Shown: piece after piece, positions 1-10,109 of the stretch
Position numbering within the stretch: the stretch's first letter is position 1
Layout of the letters: each line of letters opens with the position of its first letter
Origin: Salinicoccus sediminis
Lineage (GTDB): Bacteria; Bacillota; Bacilli; Staphylococcales; Salinicoccaceae
DNA length: 64,000 nucleotides
Assembly: GCF_000986795.1 (NCBI RefSeq)
Contig: NZ_LAYZ01000023.1
Location: 1 to 64,000, forward strand
Reading direction: 5' to 3'
Position numbers and translations under genes: made by a program
Notes under the pieces: model-generated
What the model was told of the DNA's origin: nothing
The model's database searches: none
Seen by the model: only the letters and a program-made list of their open reading frames with translations

Positions 1-556
<556 letters not shown>

Positions 557-861
557 TGGAAAGCCCATCTTGAGCTCGTCTTGATACTGAAATCAGTATC
601 GTTTGCGTTTGTATTGTCCGCCTCAATCTGTGACACACGATGTGTGTCGCTTTCTCGGAATTAAACGTTGACATATTGTCATTCAGTTTTCAATGTTCTC
701 TCTTTTTGTGTTGCTCGTTTTTCTCACTCTTAGTATGTTACATCAGCCACAAGTTTTATTCAAGCGTAATTTTTACACTTTCGAAAAACTTTTTTGCTGA
801 AGAAATACTGTCTTGTTGCTGAGTTAAAAAATTTACGCCGCTCAAATCAGCGACAAGATAT
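557..861 (-). other. rRNA operon leader region
   Basis: This is non-coding DNA between the 16S 5' end and its promoter. Read on the minus strand, a block at about 675-698 (GAACATTGAAAACTGAATG) matches the boxA-like antitermination and processing leader typical of staphylococcal and bacillar rrn operons. A short inverted repeat, GATACTG with CAGTATC (582-600), sits just upstream of the mature 5' end and could form part of the processing stem. No convincing gene is present. Confidence 0.75.
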
Positions 862-890
862 ATCATAACAAGTGTGCATTTTAATGTCAA
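862..890 (-). promoter_or_regulatory. rRNA operon promoter
   Basis: On the minus strand there is a consensus -35 box TTGACA (885-890), a 17-base spacer and a -10 box TATGAT (862-867), placed about 300 bases upstream of the 16S 5' end. Spacing and position fit a strong sigma-A rrn P promoter. Confidence 0.85.
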
Positions 891-982
891 CAACTTTACT
901 GAAGAATTTTAAATTCTTTTTTCGCGTCTGCTTTGTTCATCAAATGCTAAATATTAGGTTATCATAATGGGCCATAATTGTA

Positions 983-988
983 TATAAT
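983..988 (+). promoter_or_regulatory. -10 box of the ygzB promoter
   Basis: TATAAT lies 20 bases before the ATG at 1008, leaving a very short leader with the ribosome-binding site GAGGTG at 997-1002. The -35 region (near 959-964, TTATCA) is weak. Confidence 0.5.
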
Positions 989-1007
989 GAATTTCAGAGG
1001 TGAAAGT

Positions 1008-1418
1008 ATGAAAAAGAAAGGCAATAAGATCCAGCGGATCCGCGGCTATGCTCTGGCCCTTGTGTTCATAGGCATGGGAATCATGTATCTGGGAGTATTC
1101 TTCAGGGAGTCGCCGATCATTTTCAGCATCTTCCTTATAGTAGGACTGCTTCCGATAATGCTCAGTTTCATCATATACTTCTGGGTGGGAATGATCAGCA
1201 CCCGGACAGTAACCGTCCAGTGCCCCAATTGCGAAAAGCACACGAAGATACTCGGTCATGTCGACTTCTGCCAGCATTGCAAGGAACCCCTTACGATCGA
1301 CAAGGAACTGGAAGGCCAGGATTTCTCACTGGATTACAATGTAGAACACAGAAGGAACCAGGCAATCGATGAAATCAATAAAGAGACCGGTCAAACCGAC
1401 CGTCCACAGGACAAATAG
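1008..1418 (+). CDS. ygzB: YgzB family (UPF0295) zinc-ribbon membrane protein
   Basis: The product has 136 residues. The ATG at 1008 is preferred over an upstream TTG because GAGGTG sits directly ahead of it. A basic N-terminus is followed by two membrane segments (about residues 13-34 and 40-65), then a zinc-ribbon-like pair of CxxC motifs (CPNC and CQHC) and a hydrophilic tail. This is the UPF0295/YgzB layout. In Bacillus ygzB is the neighbour of perR, as here, although the two genes converge in this window. The function of the family is not known to me. A strong bidirectional terminator follows. Confidence 0.88.
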   Translation: MKKKGNKIQRIRGYALALVFIGMGIMYLGVFFRESPIIFSIFLIVGLLPIMLSFIIYFWVGMISTRTVTVQCPNCEKHTKILGHVDFCQHCKEPLTIDKELEGQDFSLDYNVEHRRNQAIDEINKETGQTDRPQDK

Positions 1419-1446
1419 GAAAAGCGGCCATGCGGCCGCTTTTCCT
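1418..1446. terminator. Bidirectional terminator between ygzB and perR
   Basis: AAAAGCGGCC, loop ATGC, GGCCGCTTTT: a perfect 10-base stem with A and T flanks, serving the two convergent genes. Confidence 0.9.
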
Positions 1447-1474
1447 ATTTTCTGTATGAATCTGTTTTTGCATT

Positions 1475-1918
1475 CTAGACCTGTTCCCTGCATTCCGGAC
1501 AGAGGCCGTATATCTCGAGTCTGTGGTGACTCACATCATATTCAGTCACAGAACCGGCAAGCTGTTCCACTTCTTCGAGTCCCGGATAATGGAAGTCTGT
1601 GATCTTGCCGCAATTACTGCAGATGATATGGTAATGCGTATCTGTTATGAAATCGAACCTGCTGGATGAATCCCCGTAGGTGAGTTCTTTTACCAGGCCG
1701 GTATCCTTGAAGAGTTTCAGGTTATTATATATTGTCGCTACACTCATATTAGGATATTCACTGGACAACGCTTTGAATATATCATCAGCAGTCGGATGTT
1801 CTTCAGTTTCTATCATATACTTGAGCACTGCTTTTCTCTGTGGTGTAATTCTGACACCAGTCTCCTTGAGTGCATCAATCGAATCAGTGAACTGTTCATT
1901 GGCATCCATCATCTTCAT
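1475..1918 (-). CDS. perR: Peroxide-responsive Fur-family repressor PerR
   Basis: This is a 147-residue Fur-family regulator. The N-terminal winged helix contains the ITPQRKAVL and [10 protein letters not shown] segments. The metal-sensing half shows an [10 protein letters not shown] His (about residue 41), a DTHYHIIC cluster and two CxxC pairs (CSNC, CPEC) for the structural zinc. PerR senses peroxide by metal-catalysed His oxidation and represses stress genes; the neighbours bcp and ygzB support PerR over Fur or Zur. The start is set by AGAAGG about 9 bases upstream. I could not find a clear Per box in its own promoter. Confidence 0.93.
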   Translation of the reverse strand: MKMMDANEQFTDSIDALKETGVRITPQRKAVLKYMIETEEHPTADDIFKALSSEYPNMSVATIYNNLKLFKDTGLVKELTYGDSSSRFDFITDTHYHIICSNCGKITDFHYPGLEEVEQLAGSVTEYDVSHHRLEIYGLCPECREQV

Positions 1919-1960
1919 ATTGATACCTTCTTTCCTATATCAGACTACTGTATTACATTT

Positions 1961-1990
1961 ATTGTACTTCGTTATTAAATTGTTTGTCAA
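1961..1990 (-). promoter_or_regulatory. perR promoter
   Basis: On the minus strand TTGACA (1985-1990) is followed by 18 bases and TACAAT (1961-1966), about 45 bases ahead of the perR start. Confidence 0.65.
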
Positions 1991-1999
1991 ATCAGATTT

Positions 2000-2944
2000 T
2001 CAGTAGCCGCGGGCATTATCGATGATATTCTCCATGGAATCGAAATCATCAGCCCGCCTCAGGTTATATATGAAGATTTCGAATGCACGTGTTAAATATT
2101 CCGGCGTTTTGGATGACGCGTGCGGTGTTATTGTCAGATTGTCATACTCGTAGAATTTATGACCTGGCGGCAGCGGCTCCTGATTGAACACATCCAGGAT
2201 CATGTGCCTGATATATCCTTCTGACAGAACCGCATTCACGGTATCATCTGTCATGATATCCCCGCGTCCGATATTGACGAAGACGGCTGTGTCTTTCATT
2301 TTCCTGAACGTTTCTTCATTGAGCATGCTCCGGGTGGATCCGGTGCTCGGGAGGATGTTGATCACTATATCCGCTTCGCCGATGTGTGCATGCAGTTCGT
2401 CAACGGGGAGGGTCCGGTCGAAATTTTCAACTTCCCTGCCCTTTGTATTGTAGCCTGTCGTTTCTGTGCCGAATGCCTTCAATACGCCCGCCAGATGCGA
2501 ACCGATGCTCCCGGTGCCGAGGATATGGACGGTTTTACCGTATATCTCCTCAGTCACTGCCTGTTTCCTCCAGTACGCCCGCTCCTGCTCAAGGTTCAGC
2601 TGATGGATATCCTTGTAGAAATTGAGCAGGAGTCCTATCGTATATTCCGTCATCTGTATCTTATGGATGCCTTTGGCATTCGTGATGTGGACGCCCTCCA
2701 TCTCCGACAGCGGCATATCATCCAGACCGGCACTCATCACCATCACCCATTTCAGGTTTTTGAAAGCTTGCATATCTTCTGCTTTCATATCAGAGCCGTA
2801 AGTGACGAATATATCCGCCCATTCCCGGTCCCTGTCTGTCACTTCACGAGATTTCACAAAACGGAATTCATATCCGCCGAATTCATTTTCAAGCTGTTCC
2901 AGCATGTCTTCCCTGAGTCTTGTTGTCGAGAGGATATTCTTCAT
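2000..2944 (-). CDS. D-isomer-specific 2-hydroxyacid dehydrogenase
   Basis: The product has 314 residues, starting at the ATG at 2944. AAGAGG inside the last codons of bcp serves as its ribosome-binding site, and only 4 bases separate the two genes, so they are co-transcribed. It has the Rossmann nucleotide-binding loop ILGTGSIGSHLAG, the family signature NIGRGDIMTDD and the catalytic His in TPHASS. Such enzymes reduce or oxidise 2-hydroxyacids with NAD(P). The substrate cannot be read from sequence. The same gene follows bcp next to perR in staphylococci. Confidence 0.9.
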   Translation of the reverse strand: MKNILSTTRLREDMLEQLENEFGGYEFRFVKSREVTDRDREWADIFVTYGSDMKAEDMQAFKNLKWVMVMSAGLDDMPLSEMEGVHITNAKGIHKIQMTEYTIGLLLNFYKDIHQLNLEQERAYWRKQAVTEEIYGKTVHILGTGSIGSHLAGVLKAFGTETTGYNTKGREVENFDRTLPVDELHAHIGEADIVINILPSTGSTRSMLNEETFRKMKDTAVFVNIGRGDIMTDDTVNAVLSEGYIRHMILDVFNQEPLPPGHKFYEYDNLTITPHASSKTPEYLTRAFEIFIYNLRRADDFDSMENIIDNARGY

Positions 2945-2948
2945 CAGC

Positions 2949-3395
2949 CTAAACCTCTTGCAGAAATTCTTTGAGGGAGTCCATATGCTCTTTCGCTTTA
3001 ACATTGTCATAACGCTTCAGGATGTTGCTGTTTTCATCCACGACAAAAGTGGTCCGGACGATTCCCTTCGATTCTTTGCCGAACACTTTCTTCATCCTGT
3101 ATACATCAAGGCTCTCGGCCAGCTTGAAATCCTCGTCCACCAGGAGGTCGAAGTTCAGACCCTGCTTCTCGATAAAATTCTGATGTTTCTTCTTAGAGTC
3201 GCCGCTCACCCCGTAGACCGTTACACCAAGGTCGTTGAGGAAATCCATGTTATCCCTGAGATCGCATGCCTGTGTGGTGCATCCGGGTGTATTGTCTTTC
3301 GGATAGAAGTAGATGACCGTCTTTCCTTTCAGGTCTTCATTGGAAACTGTTACCCCGTTCTGGTTTTCAAGCGTAAATTCCGGAAATTTATCCAT
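2949..3395 (-). CDS. bcp: Thioredoxin-dependent thiol peroxidase Bcp (peroxiredoxin)
   Basis: This is a 148-residue peroxiredoxin of the BCP/PrxQ class. The active-site segment PKDNTPGCTTQACDLRD carries the peroxidatic Cys (about residue 39) with the resolving Cys five residues later, as in the atypical two-Cys type. It reduces hydroperoxides in the cytoplasm with thioredoxin as donor. It lies one gene from perR and opens a two-gene unit with the hydroxyacid dehydrogenase. AGGAGG precedes the ATG. Its length matches the family. Confidence 0.95.
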   Translation of the reverse strand: MDKFPEFTLENQNGVTVSNEDLKGKTVIYFYPKDNTPGCTTQACDLRDNMDFLNDLGVTVYGVSGDSKKKHQNFIEKQGLNFDLLVDEDFKLAESLDVYRMKKVFGKESKGIVRTTFVVDENSNILKRYDNVKAKEHMDSLKEFLQEV

Positions 3396-3428
3396 CTGTA
3401 ATCCTCCTAGATAGTTTTATATATACTG

Positions 3429-3457
3429 ATGATAACGGACTTCTGCATAACTCACAA
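3429..3457 (-). promoter_or_regulatory. bcp promoter
   Basis: On the minus strand TTGTGA (3452-3457), a 17-base spacer and TATCAT (3429-3434), about 30 bases upstream of the bcp start. Confidence 0.55.
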
Positions 3458-3540
3458 CACAATGAGCCTCGCTTAATAATAGAAGATATGTATGATAGAA
3501 TAACTAGTATAAAAAATTGCAGTTAAAAGGATGAAAACGA

Positions 3541-4833
3541 ATGTTCAGTCACGGAAAATCAAAAGCACTCAAAGATGAAGCGGATAAAGTCATACTGGGC
3601 GGTGTCAACTCCCCTTCCAGATCATATAAGGCAGTCGGTGAGGGCGCACCAGTCGTGATGGAACGTGCAGAAGGCGCATACTTCTATGATGTGGACGGCA
3701 ACAGATACATAGATTATCTCGCTGCCTATGGTCCGATCATTACAGGCCACGGCCATCCCCGTATCCATGAGGCCATTGCCGAGCAGAGCAGCAAAGGCAT
3801 CCTGTACGGCACTCCGACGACTCTCGAAATAGATTTCGCCAAAAAGATCCAGGAAGCAATTCCTTCACTGGAACGCGTAAGATTCGTAAACTCAGGCACC
3901 GAGGCGGTAATGACCACGATCAGAGTGGCCCGCGCCTATACCGGCCGCAACAAGACCATCAAATTCGAAGGCTGCTACCACGGCCACTCGGATCTCGTTC
4001 TCGTTGCTGCAGGAAGCGGCCCTTCCCAGCTCGGCACACCGGACTCCGCGGGAGTCCCGCAAGGGGTGGCCGAAGATGTAATTACGGTGCCGTTCAATAA
4101 TATAGAAGATTTCAGGACCGCGATCAGCCATTTCGGTGATGAAGTCGCCGCAGTGCTTGTGGAACCGATCGTCGGCAACTTCGGCATCGTCGAACCGTTC
4201 GACGGTTTTCTTGAAGAGGTGAACCAAGCTGCACACGACAACGGTTCACTCGTCATATATGATGAAGTGATCACAGCATTCCGCTTCATGTACGGCGGTG
4301 CACAGAACTTCCTCAACGTGGATCCGGATCTGACTGCAATGGGTAAGATCATCGGCGGCGGAACACCTATAGGCGCCTATGGCGGACGGCTTGATATAAT
4401 GGAAAACGTAGCCCCTCTCGGACCGGCCTACCAGGCAGGTACGATGGCCGGCAATCCGCTGAGCATGGCAGCCGGAATCGCATGTTTGGAAGTGCTTGAG
4501 AAGCCGGGGGTCTATGAGGAGCTTGAGCGACTCGGAAAAATGCTTGAAGACGGGCTCACAGAACTGATTGGAAAATACGGGATCAAAGCCTCCATCAACC
4601 GTCTTGTCGGCGCACTTACAATCTATTTTACAGACAGGACGGTCACCGACTACAACATGGCTGAGGAAAGTGACGGGGAAGTATTCTCAAAATTCTTCAA
4701 TGGCCTCATTCAGAGAGGCATCAATATTGCACCATCCAAATACGAAGCCTGGTTCCTCACAACAGAACATACTGAAGACGATATCAGAGAGACGCTTTCC
4801 ATCGTCGAAGAAGTTTTCAAAAATGATTTATAG
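3541..4833 (+). CDS. gsaB: Glutamate-1-semialdehyde 2,1-aminomutase
   Basis: The product has 430 residues. This PLP enzyme converts glutamate-1-semialdehyde to 5-aminolevulinate, the first committed tetrapyrrole intermediate. Visible motifs are the [19 protein letters not shown] segment, YHGHSD, the DEVITAFR cofactor region and the PLP lysine in AMGKIIGGG. Full length for HemL. Its position between bcp and an ArAE-family gene is that of gsaB/hemL2, the second copy found in Bacillales alongside hemL of the hem operon. The ribosome-binding site is AAGGATG. Confidence 0.96.
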   Translation: MFSHGKSKALKDEADKVILGGVNSPSRSYKAVGEGAPVVMERAEGAYFYDVDGNRYIDYLAAYGPIITGHGHPRIHEAIAEQSSKGILYGTPTTLEIDFAKKIQEAIPSLERVRFVNSGTEAVMTTIRVARAYTGRNKTIKFEGCYHGHSDLVLVAAGSGPSQLGTPDSAGVPQGVAEDVITVPFNNIEDFRTAISHFGDEVAAVLVEPIVGNFGIVEPFDGFLEEVNQAAHDNGSLVIYDEVITAFRFMYGGAQNFLNVDPDLTAMGKIIGGGTPIGAYGGRLDIMENVAPLGPAYQAGTMAGNPLSMAAGIACLEVLEKPGVYEELERLGKMLEDGLTELIGKYGIKASINRLVGALTIYFTDRTVTDYNMAEESDGEVFSKFFNGLIQRGINIAPSKYEAWFLTTEHTEDDIRETLSIVEEVFKNDL

Positions 4834-4844
4834 GAGATGGTGCC

Positions 4845-5957
4845 ATGCGTTTTGGTGCTAGAGTTTTTAAAACCGGAGTCACCGTTGTATTCACTCTCAT
4901 GATCACCAAACTGCTGAATCTTGAACCCACACTGATTGCAGCCATTGCCGCGGTCTTTGCTCTGCAGCCGAACGTGCACCGCTCGGCAAAAAGGCTGTGG
5001 GAGCAATTCCAGGGAAACACCCTCGGTGCTATATCAGCAATTGTGATGGTCCTCTTATTCGGCAATAACATCATCATCATCGGACTCACGGTCATACTGG
5101 TGCTTGCCGTCCTGCTGTTCTTCAATCTGCAGAGCGTCTCGACGCTTGCAGTAGTGACGATGATCGCCATCATGGATGCACCCCAGCTGATGGGTGAGAC
5201 GACAACATTGGAGTTCCTGGAGGCGGCGGGCATCAGGTTTTCACTTGTGATGATCGGCGTATTCTGTTCACTCGTCGTCAACCTGGTCTTCATTCCGCCC
5301 AAGTATGAAACGAAGATGTATCACAACTGCTTTAATATCACGAGTGACATTTTCAAATGGATCAGACTTGAGTTGAATGCCGTAAGTGAATATCAGGTGG
5401 TAAAGAAGGATATCGAATCACTCAGGACGAGAGTAGTGACACTGGAGACTATGTACCTATGGTACCGGGAGGAAAAGAACTATTTCAGCAGAAGGTATTT
5501 CGCGGAGGCGCGCCGCAAGATTTTATTCCAGCAGCTCATTTCCTCCACGAGAAGGGCATTTGAACTGCTCCGCAAGATAAACCGGTTCGAAAATGATTAT
5601 AACCACCTTGATGAAGACTTCAGGTACAGGATCAAATATGAACTGGAACAGCTCATGGCCTACCATGAGCAGATATTCATGAAAATAACCGAGAAGATCA
5701 AACCCGAAGTCCCGGCTGACGTTTATGATGTCGATGACCAGTTCGAGTATTCCATGATGGACAACTTCGTCACGCTGTATAATGAAGCTGAAACTGACGA
5801 GGAGAGGATCCAGTATGAAAATATACTGGAAGTGATCTCCTCCATCCATGAGTATTCAAATTCACTCGACAGACTCGACAGGTTGACCTCCAGCTTCTTC
5901 AGGTTCCATGCCGATAACAATAAGATCAACATCCAGGATGAAACGCTCGATATATAA
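4845..5957 (+). CDS. ygaE: ArAE/FUSC-type membrane protein, YgaE-like
   Basis: The product has 370 residues. Roughly the first 150 form five or six membrane segments, with the family-typical RxxKTGVTVVF and IAAVFALQPNVHRS stretches. The remaining 220 are a soluble, charged, helical cytoplasmic domain. This is the DUF939/aromatic-acid exporter-like layout. It starts 11 bases after gsaB with AGGAG, so the two are probably one unit. Bacillus has ygaE in the same position. The transported substrate is unknown. A paralogue lies at 20101-21117. Confidence 0.85.
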   Translation: MRFGARVFKTGVTVVFTLMITKLLNLEPTLIAAIAAVFALQPNVHRSAKRLWEQFQGNTLGAISAIVMVLLFGNNIIIIGLTVILVLAVLLFFNLQSVSTLAVVTMIAIMDAPQLMGETTTLEFLEAAGIRFSLVMIGVFCSLVVNLVFIPPKYETKMYHNCFNITSDIFKWIRLELNAVSEYQVVKKDIESLRTRVVTLETMYLWYREEKNYFSRRYFAEARRKILFQQLISSTRRAFELLRKINRFENDYNHLDEDFRYRIKYELEQLMAYHEQIFMKITEKIKPEVPADVYDVDDQFEYSMMDNFVTLYNEAETDEERIQYENILEVISSIHEYSNSLDRLDRLTSSFFRFHADNNKINIQDETLDI

Positions 5958-5991
5958 AAAAACAGGTATCCTTTCTGGATACCTGTTTTTT
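5957..5991. terminator. Bidirectional terminator between ygaE and mpg
   Basis: AACAGGTATCC pairs with GGATACCTGTT around a 5-base loop, with A and T runs on either side; it ends in the mpg stop codon. Confidence 0.9.
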
Positions 5992-6607
5992 AGTGCTTCC
6001 ATCCATTGTTTTCGGACGCCCGGCCTTTGAATCTGCTGATATGCGGGTTCCCTTTTACAATGAAACGGTAGGGGAAATCGACCGCCTCTTCCTTCGTGTC
6101 GATACCGATGCGTTTTGTCGCTTCGATGACTGCCGGCGTCCTCCCCTCTCTCAACGTCAGTATTCCATTGTTCAGTTCCATACCATTATGAAGGTCCCTT
6201 TTTATGCCAAGCGCCTTAGTGAGTTTTCCCGGCCCGGTTGTGAGATCATTCTCCCTGCTGCGGCGGCTGGCCATGATCTCCTTTCCGATATTCGGTTCGA
6301 TGCCGCGGATCAGCACCCCTTCAGGATGCTCTTTTTCACGGGTCAGGAAGTTCATGCAGTTGTGACCGTGCATACTGTAGACATATATATGGCCGAAACT
6401 GTTGAACATCTTCTCATTTTTCTTTGTCCTCCTGCCGCCGAAAGTATGCGCCGCCCTGTCGTCCAAACCGAGGTAGGCCTCCACTTCGGTGATGAAGCCG
6501 CTGGTCGCTTCGCCATCAATTTCGGTAATGATTTCCTTTCCCAGAAGTGCTCTTGCCGCTTCCAGGGTATCATGCTGCAGGAATGAAATATCTGCTTGTC
6601 CGCTCAT
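5990..6607 (-). CDS. mpg: 3-methyladenine DNA glycosylase (AAG/MPG family)
   Basis: The 205-residue product matches the alkyladenine glycosylase family. TEVEAYLG contains the catalytic Glu, followed by DRAAHTFGGRRTKKNEKMF and YVYSMHGHNCMN, which forms part of the base pocket. The enzyme removes alkylated purines from DNA in base excision repair. AAGGATG lies 5 bases before the ATG. It converges on ygaE and sits downstream of the Sav1866-type exporter. Confidence 0.93.
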   Translation of the reverse strand: MSGQADISFLQHDTLEAARALLGKEIITEIDGEATSGFITEVEAYLGLDDRAAHTFGGRRTKKNEKMFNSFGHIYVYSMHGHNCMNFLTREKEHPEGVLIRGIEPNIGKEIMASRRSRENDLTTGPGKLTKALGIKRDLHNGMELNNGILTLREGRTPAVIEATKRIGIDTKEEAVDFPYRFIVKGNPHISRFKGRASENNGWKH

Positions 6608-6632
6608 GAACTCATCCTTTGGATATTATATA

Positions 6633-8369
6633 TTATAAGTTTTGAATGCTGTAAAGGTCATAGTATGCGCCCTGTCTGTTCATCAGCTCATGATGTGTGC
6701 CGGATTCTTCTATCTCACCGTTGCTCATGACGAAGATCCGGTCTGCATGGGTGATTGTCGAAAGCCTGTGTGCCACTATGATTGTCGTCCTGTTATTTGA
6801 CAATTCAAGGAGGGTTTCCTGTATTATGCTCTCACTCTCAAGGTCGAGTGCGCTCGTCGCCTCATCCAGTATGAGGATCGGCGGATTTTTCAGAAACACT
6901 CTGGCAATCGCGATGCGCTGTTTCTGTCCGCCGGATAATTTGACGCCGCGTTCGCCCACCTCTGTGTGGTATCCATCTGGCAGCCCCATTATGAATTCAT
7001 GGGCATTCGCCCGTTTGGCTGCCTCGACAACTTCCTCTTCAGTCGCATCCGGTTTGGCAAGCATTATGTTTTCAAGAATTGAGTCCGAGAAGAGGATGTT
7101 GTCCTGCATCACGAGACCGATGTTATTCCGGAGGGACTCTATCGTATAGTCCCTGATGTCCTTGCCATCCAGCATTACCCGGCCCTCTGTCACATCGTAG
7201 AACCTCGGTATCAGGTTGACGAGGGTGGATTTACCCCCGCCGCTCATGCCGACGAACGCGACGGTCTCTCCGCTGCCGACATTGAAGCCAATATCTTTCA
7301 ACACACCCGTATCCTCGCCGTTATAGTCAAAACCTACGTTGCTGAACTCGATATTGCCGTCCGTACGGTCGAGTTCTTTTGCACCTTTGCGGTCCTGGAC
7401 GTCATATTTCACATCATAGAGCTGGAACACCCTGTCCATAGAAGCGATACTCTGTGTCAGAGTTGTAGAGGATGAAACGAGCCTGCGGAGCGGGCCGTAC
7501 AGCCTGTCGAGATAAGCGATGAATGCCGCCAGCGTACCCACCGTCAGATTCCCGTTTATCACCTGGTAGGCACCATATCCCACGACCAGCAGCGGACCGA
7601 TGTCAGTGATCGTATTGACGACTGAGAAGCTTCGGGCAGTCCACTTTGCGTGGTTTGTCGCCTTATCAAGGAAATTGGAATTCCTTTCATTGAAACGGCC
7701 TTCCTCATTCTTTTCGACAGCAAAGCTTTTGATGACGTTTATACCCTGGATCCTCTCATGCAGGAATCCCTGCACTTCTGCAAGCGCCTGGGACCTTTCC
7801 CGTGTCAGCCGTCTCAGTCTGCCGAAGAAATACCATACACCGAATATATAGAATGGGAAAATGACCATGGACACGACCGTCAGCTCCCCGTTCATGCTGA
7901 ACATGATTACGAGGGCGATGATGATCGTCACGAGATCGAGCCAGACGTTCATCAGCCCTGTCATGATGAAATCCTTCGTCTGTTCCACATCATTGATGAC
8001 CCGCGAAATTATCTCCCCCACTTTACTGTTCGAATAAAATTTCGCACTCAGCATCTGCAGGTGGCCGTACATTTTCTTCCTGATATCATACAGTATCTTA
8101 TTGCTCGTCCACTGGGCAAGATACTGTCTGAAATATTCGACCGGCGGCCGGATCACCACAAAGATGAAGGAAAAGATCAGAAGGACCCTGATCAGCATGT
8201 TCATCTGGTCTTCAACCGTCAGACCGTCAGCAAGAATAATGCTGTCAATTACGTATTTGATCAGCAGCGGCAGAAGAAGCGGAATCCCGAACTTCAGGAT
8301 GCCGATGAGGATCGTCAGTACAATCAGCCACGTATACGGCTTTACAAATTGCAGATAACGTTTTATCAA
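6633..8369 (-). CDS. Sav1866-type homodimeric ABC multidrug exporter
   Basis: The product has 578 residues, the same length as S. aureus Sav1866, and ends in the same YSIQNL. Six transmembrane helices occupy about residues 15-310. The ATPase domain has Walker [10 protein letters not shown], signature LSGGQKQR, Walker [12 protein letters not shown] and the H-loop AHRLST. A half-transporter of this type works as a homodimer to export hydrophobic drugs or lipids. The start is TTG at 8369, preceded by AAGGAAG. In Bacillus the syntenic gene is ygaD. Confidence 0.95.
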   Translation of the reverse strand: MIKRYLQFVKPYTWLIVLTILIGILKFGIPLLLPLLIKYVIDSIILADGLTVEDQMNMLIRVLLIFSFIFVVIRPPVEYFRQYLAQWTSNKILYDIRKKMYGHLQMLSAKFYSNSKVGEIISRVINDVEQTKDFIMTGLMNVWLDLVTIIIALVIMFSMNGELTVVSMVIFPFYIFGVWYFFGRLRRLTRERSQALAEVQGFLHERIQGINVIKSFAVEKNEEGRFNERNSNFLDKATNHAKWTARSFSVVNTITDIGPLLVVGYGAYQVINGNLTVGTLAAFIAYLDRLYGPLRRLVSSSTTLTQSIASMDRVFQLYDVKYDVQDRKGAKELDRTDGNIEFSNVGFDYNGEDTGVLKDIGFNVGSGETVAFVGMSGGGKSTLVNLIPRFYDVTEGRVMLDGKDIRDYTIESLRNNIGLVMQDNILFSDSILENIMLAKPDATEEEVVEAAKRANAHEFIMGLPDGYHTEVGERGVKLSGGQKQRIAIARVFLKNPPILILDEATSALDLESESIIQETLLELSNNRTTIIVAHRLSTITHADRIFVMSNGEIEESGTHHELMNRQGAYYDLYSIQNL

Positions 8370-8393
8370 TTAAAAACTTCCTTTTCAAAAAAA

Positions 8394-8417
8394 CAATCAA
8401 CCGTCCCCAGTTGATTG
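8394..8417 (-). terminator. Terminator after ntdp
   Basis: CAATCAAC pairs with GTTGATTG around an 8-base loop and is followed on the minus strand by a run of T residues (8387-8393). It separates ntdp from the exporter gene that starts 25 bases further on. Confidence 0.8.
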
Positions 8418-8421
8418 GTCT

Positions 8422-8967
8422 TCAGTATGATTTGAAATCGTTGTTGAATCTCTGCTGCCACACTTTGATGAAATCCGGAGCGAAAGGCCCCTTCTTCCTT
8501 TCGATCCATTGCTGGAGTATATCCACATTGCGCCTTAAAATCTTGTCTATGTCATCCGGGTACTTCATGCGCTGCTTATGGACACGGTATTCGTCTTCAT
8601 CGAGCAGATGATACTTGCCGTCAGGATACACTTTTATATCCAGATCGTAATCAATGTATTTCAATGCTTCTTCATCATAGACAAATGGCGAGGAAAGATT
8701 GCAATAGTAGTATACGCCATCTTCACGGAACATGCAGATTACATTGAACCAGTAATCCACATGGAAATAGACAATCGCAGGTTCGCGGGTGACCCATGTG
8801 CGTCCATCGCTTTCAGTGACCAGAGTACGGTTGTTGCCGCCGATCACAACATGATCCGTCCCTTTCAGGATGGTCGTCTCGGACCATACGCGGTGGATGT
8901 TCCCATCATGTTTATAGCTCTGGATCTTGACCCTGCTGCCTTCTTTGGGTATGGATTCGAAACCCAT
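8422..8967 (-). CDS. ntdp: Nucleoside tri- and diphosphatase, DUF402/YgaC family
   Basis: The product has 181 residues and is very close to the S. aureus Ntdp sequence as I recall it ([60 protein letters not shown]). The acidic cluster [12 protein letters not shown] supplies the divalent-metal site. The family hydrolyses nucleoside tri- and diphosphates. The ATG at 8967 is chosen because AAAGGTGG lies 8 bases upstream; GTG codons further up overlap that site. Confidence 0.92.
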   Translation of the reverse strand: MGFESIPKEGSRVKIQSYKHDGNIHRVWSETTILKGTDHVVIGGNNRTLVTESDGRTWVTREPAIVYFHVDYWFNVICMFREDGVYYYCNLSSPFVYDEEALKYIDYDLDIKVYPDGKYHLLDEDEYRVHKQRMKYPDDIDKILRRNVDILQQWIERKKGPFAPDFIKVWQQRFNNDFKSY

Positions 8968-9038
8968 ATTCCACACCACCTTTATAATAATACTTCTATA
9001 TTATATCATAGACGCATTTATAATCACATTTTTTGGTA

Positions 9039-10058
9039 CTACATTTCCAGCTGCCTGTATATCTTCTGCATGGCCCTGCTCATGGGCAGCTTTGCCACCT
9101 CCGCCCGCGGTACGAAATCCTCATGTGCCCCTTTTGTATATAAAACATATCCTTCCATATACCAGACCTGGTGGGTGAACACATGCTTCACACTGCCTGT
9201 GTGGATGTTCGGGTGATCAAGGGGCACCCCCAGCTCCTCTTCGATTGTTTCAATAGAAGTATCGATATCATATTTAGGCAGTTCGTACATTCCGCCGAGC
9301 AGTGTGCCTTCCTGCTTCCTGAGCATGATTTCCCCCTTATCATTGAGGATGAAGTAGACGTTGTAGTATATCTCCTTTTTGCTCTTCGCCCTCTTTTTCA
9401 CCGGCAGTTCGGACACCTGCCCCTCTTTGTATGCTTCGCAGTGTTGCTGTACAGGGCACATGATGCATTTCGGAGTTCTCGGCGTGCAGATCACTGCACC
9501 CAGTTCCATCAGAGCCTGGTTGAAATCCCCCGCTTCAAGCGGCAGGACCGCTTCAATGTCCTGCTTCACGGATTTCTGGACGGAGGCTTTGGTCATATCC
9601 CTGTAGTCCAGGTTCAATCTAGCCATGACCCGGAGCACATTCCCGTCCACGGCGGCGAGCAGATTGTTGAAAGCAATGCTCTGCACCGCCCCCCCGATAT
9701 ACGGTCCGACGCCTTTGAGACTGAAAAAGGCATCGGGATCGTCCGGTACCGTCGAATCATATGTATTCTGCACTTCCTTCACTGCGGCATGGAAATTGCG
9801 TATCCTGTTATAATAGCCGAGCCCTTCCCAGTCCTTCAATAGACTTCCCTCATCCGCATCGGCCAGAGCGTCAAGATCCGGGTAATTGGTTATGAATTTT
9901 TCAAAATAGGGTATAACAGTAATAACCTGGGTCTGCTGCAGCATGACTTCACTCAGCCAGATGTGGTACGGATCGCTCGTCCGCCGCCATGGCAGGTCTC
10001 TTTTATTTGCCTGGTACCATGCCAGTAGGTTATTATTAAAATCTGAAATGTTCAGCAT
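9039..10058 (-). CDS. mutY: A/G-specific adenine DNA glycosylase MutY
   Basis: The product has 339 residues. It has a HhH-GPD glycosylase domain with the catalytic-region EVMLQQTQV motif and the hairpin LKGVGPYIGGAV. The [4Fe-4S] cluster motif follows: a Cys at CTPRTPKC and then CPVQQHC. The C-terminal third is the Nudix-like 8-oxoG recognition domain. It removes adenine mispaired with 8-oxoguanine. GAGGAAG precedes the ATG. The head-to-head neighbour is yfhP, a pairing also seen in Bacillus. Confidence 0.96.
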   Translation of the reverse strand: MLNISDFNNNLLAWYQANKRDLPWRRTSDPYHIWLSEVMLQQTQVITVIPYFEKFITNYPDLDALADADEGSLLKDWEGLGYYNRIRNFHAAVKEVQNTYDSTVPDDPDAFFSLKGVGPYIGGAVQSIAFNNLLAAVDGNVLRVMARLNLDYRDMTKASVQKSVKQDIEAVLPLEAGDFNQALMELGAVICTPRTPKCIMCPVQQHCEAYKEGQVSELPVKKRAKSKKEIYYNVYFILNDKGEIMLRKQEGTLLGGMYELPKYDIDTSIETIEEELGVPLDHPNIHTGSVKHVFTHQVWYMEGYVLYTKGAHEDFVPRAEVAKLPMSRAMQKIYRQLEM

Positions 10059-10109
10059 CGTGACATCTTCCTCTACATAAATTTTCTCGATTGAATGGGG
10101 AGTCTTAAT

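Noticed and set aside
1921-2000. Per box in the perR promoter
   Set aside because: The AT-rich sequence gives no convincing 15-base TTATAATNATTATAA match.
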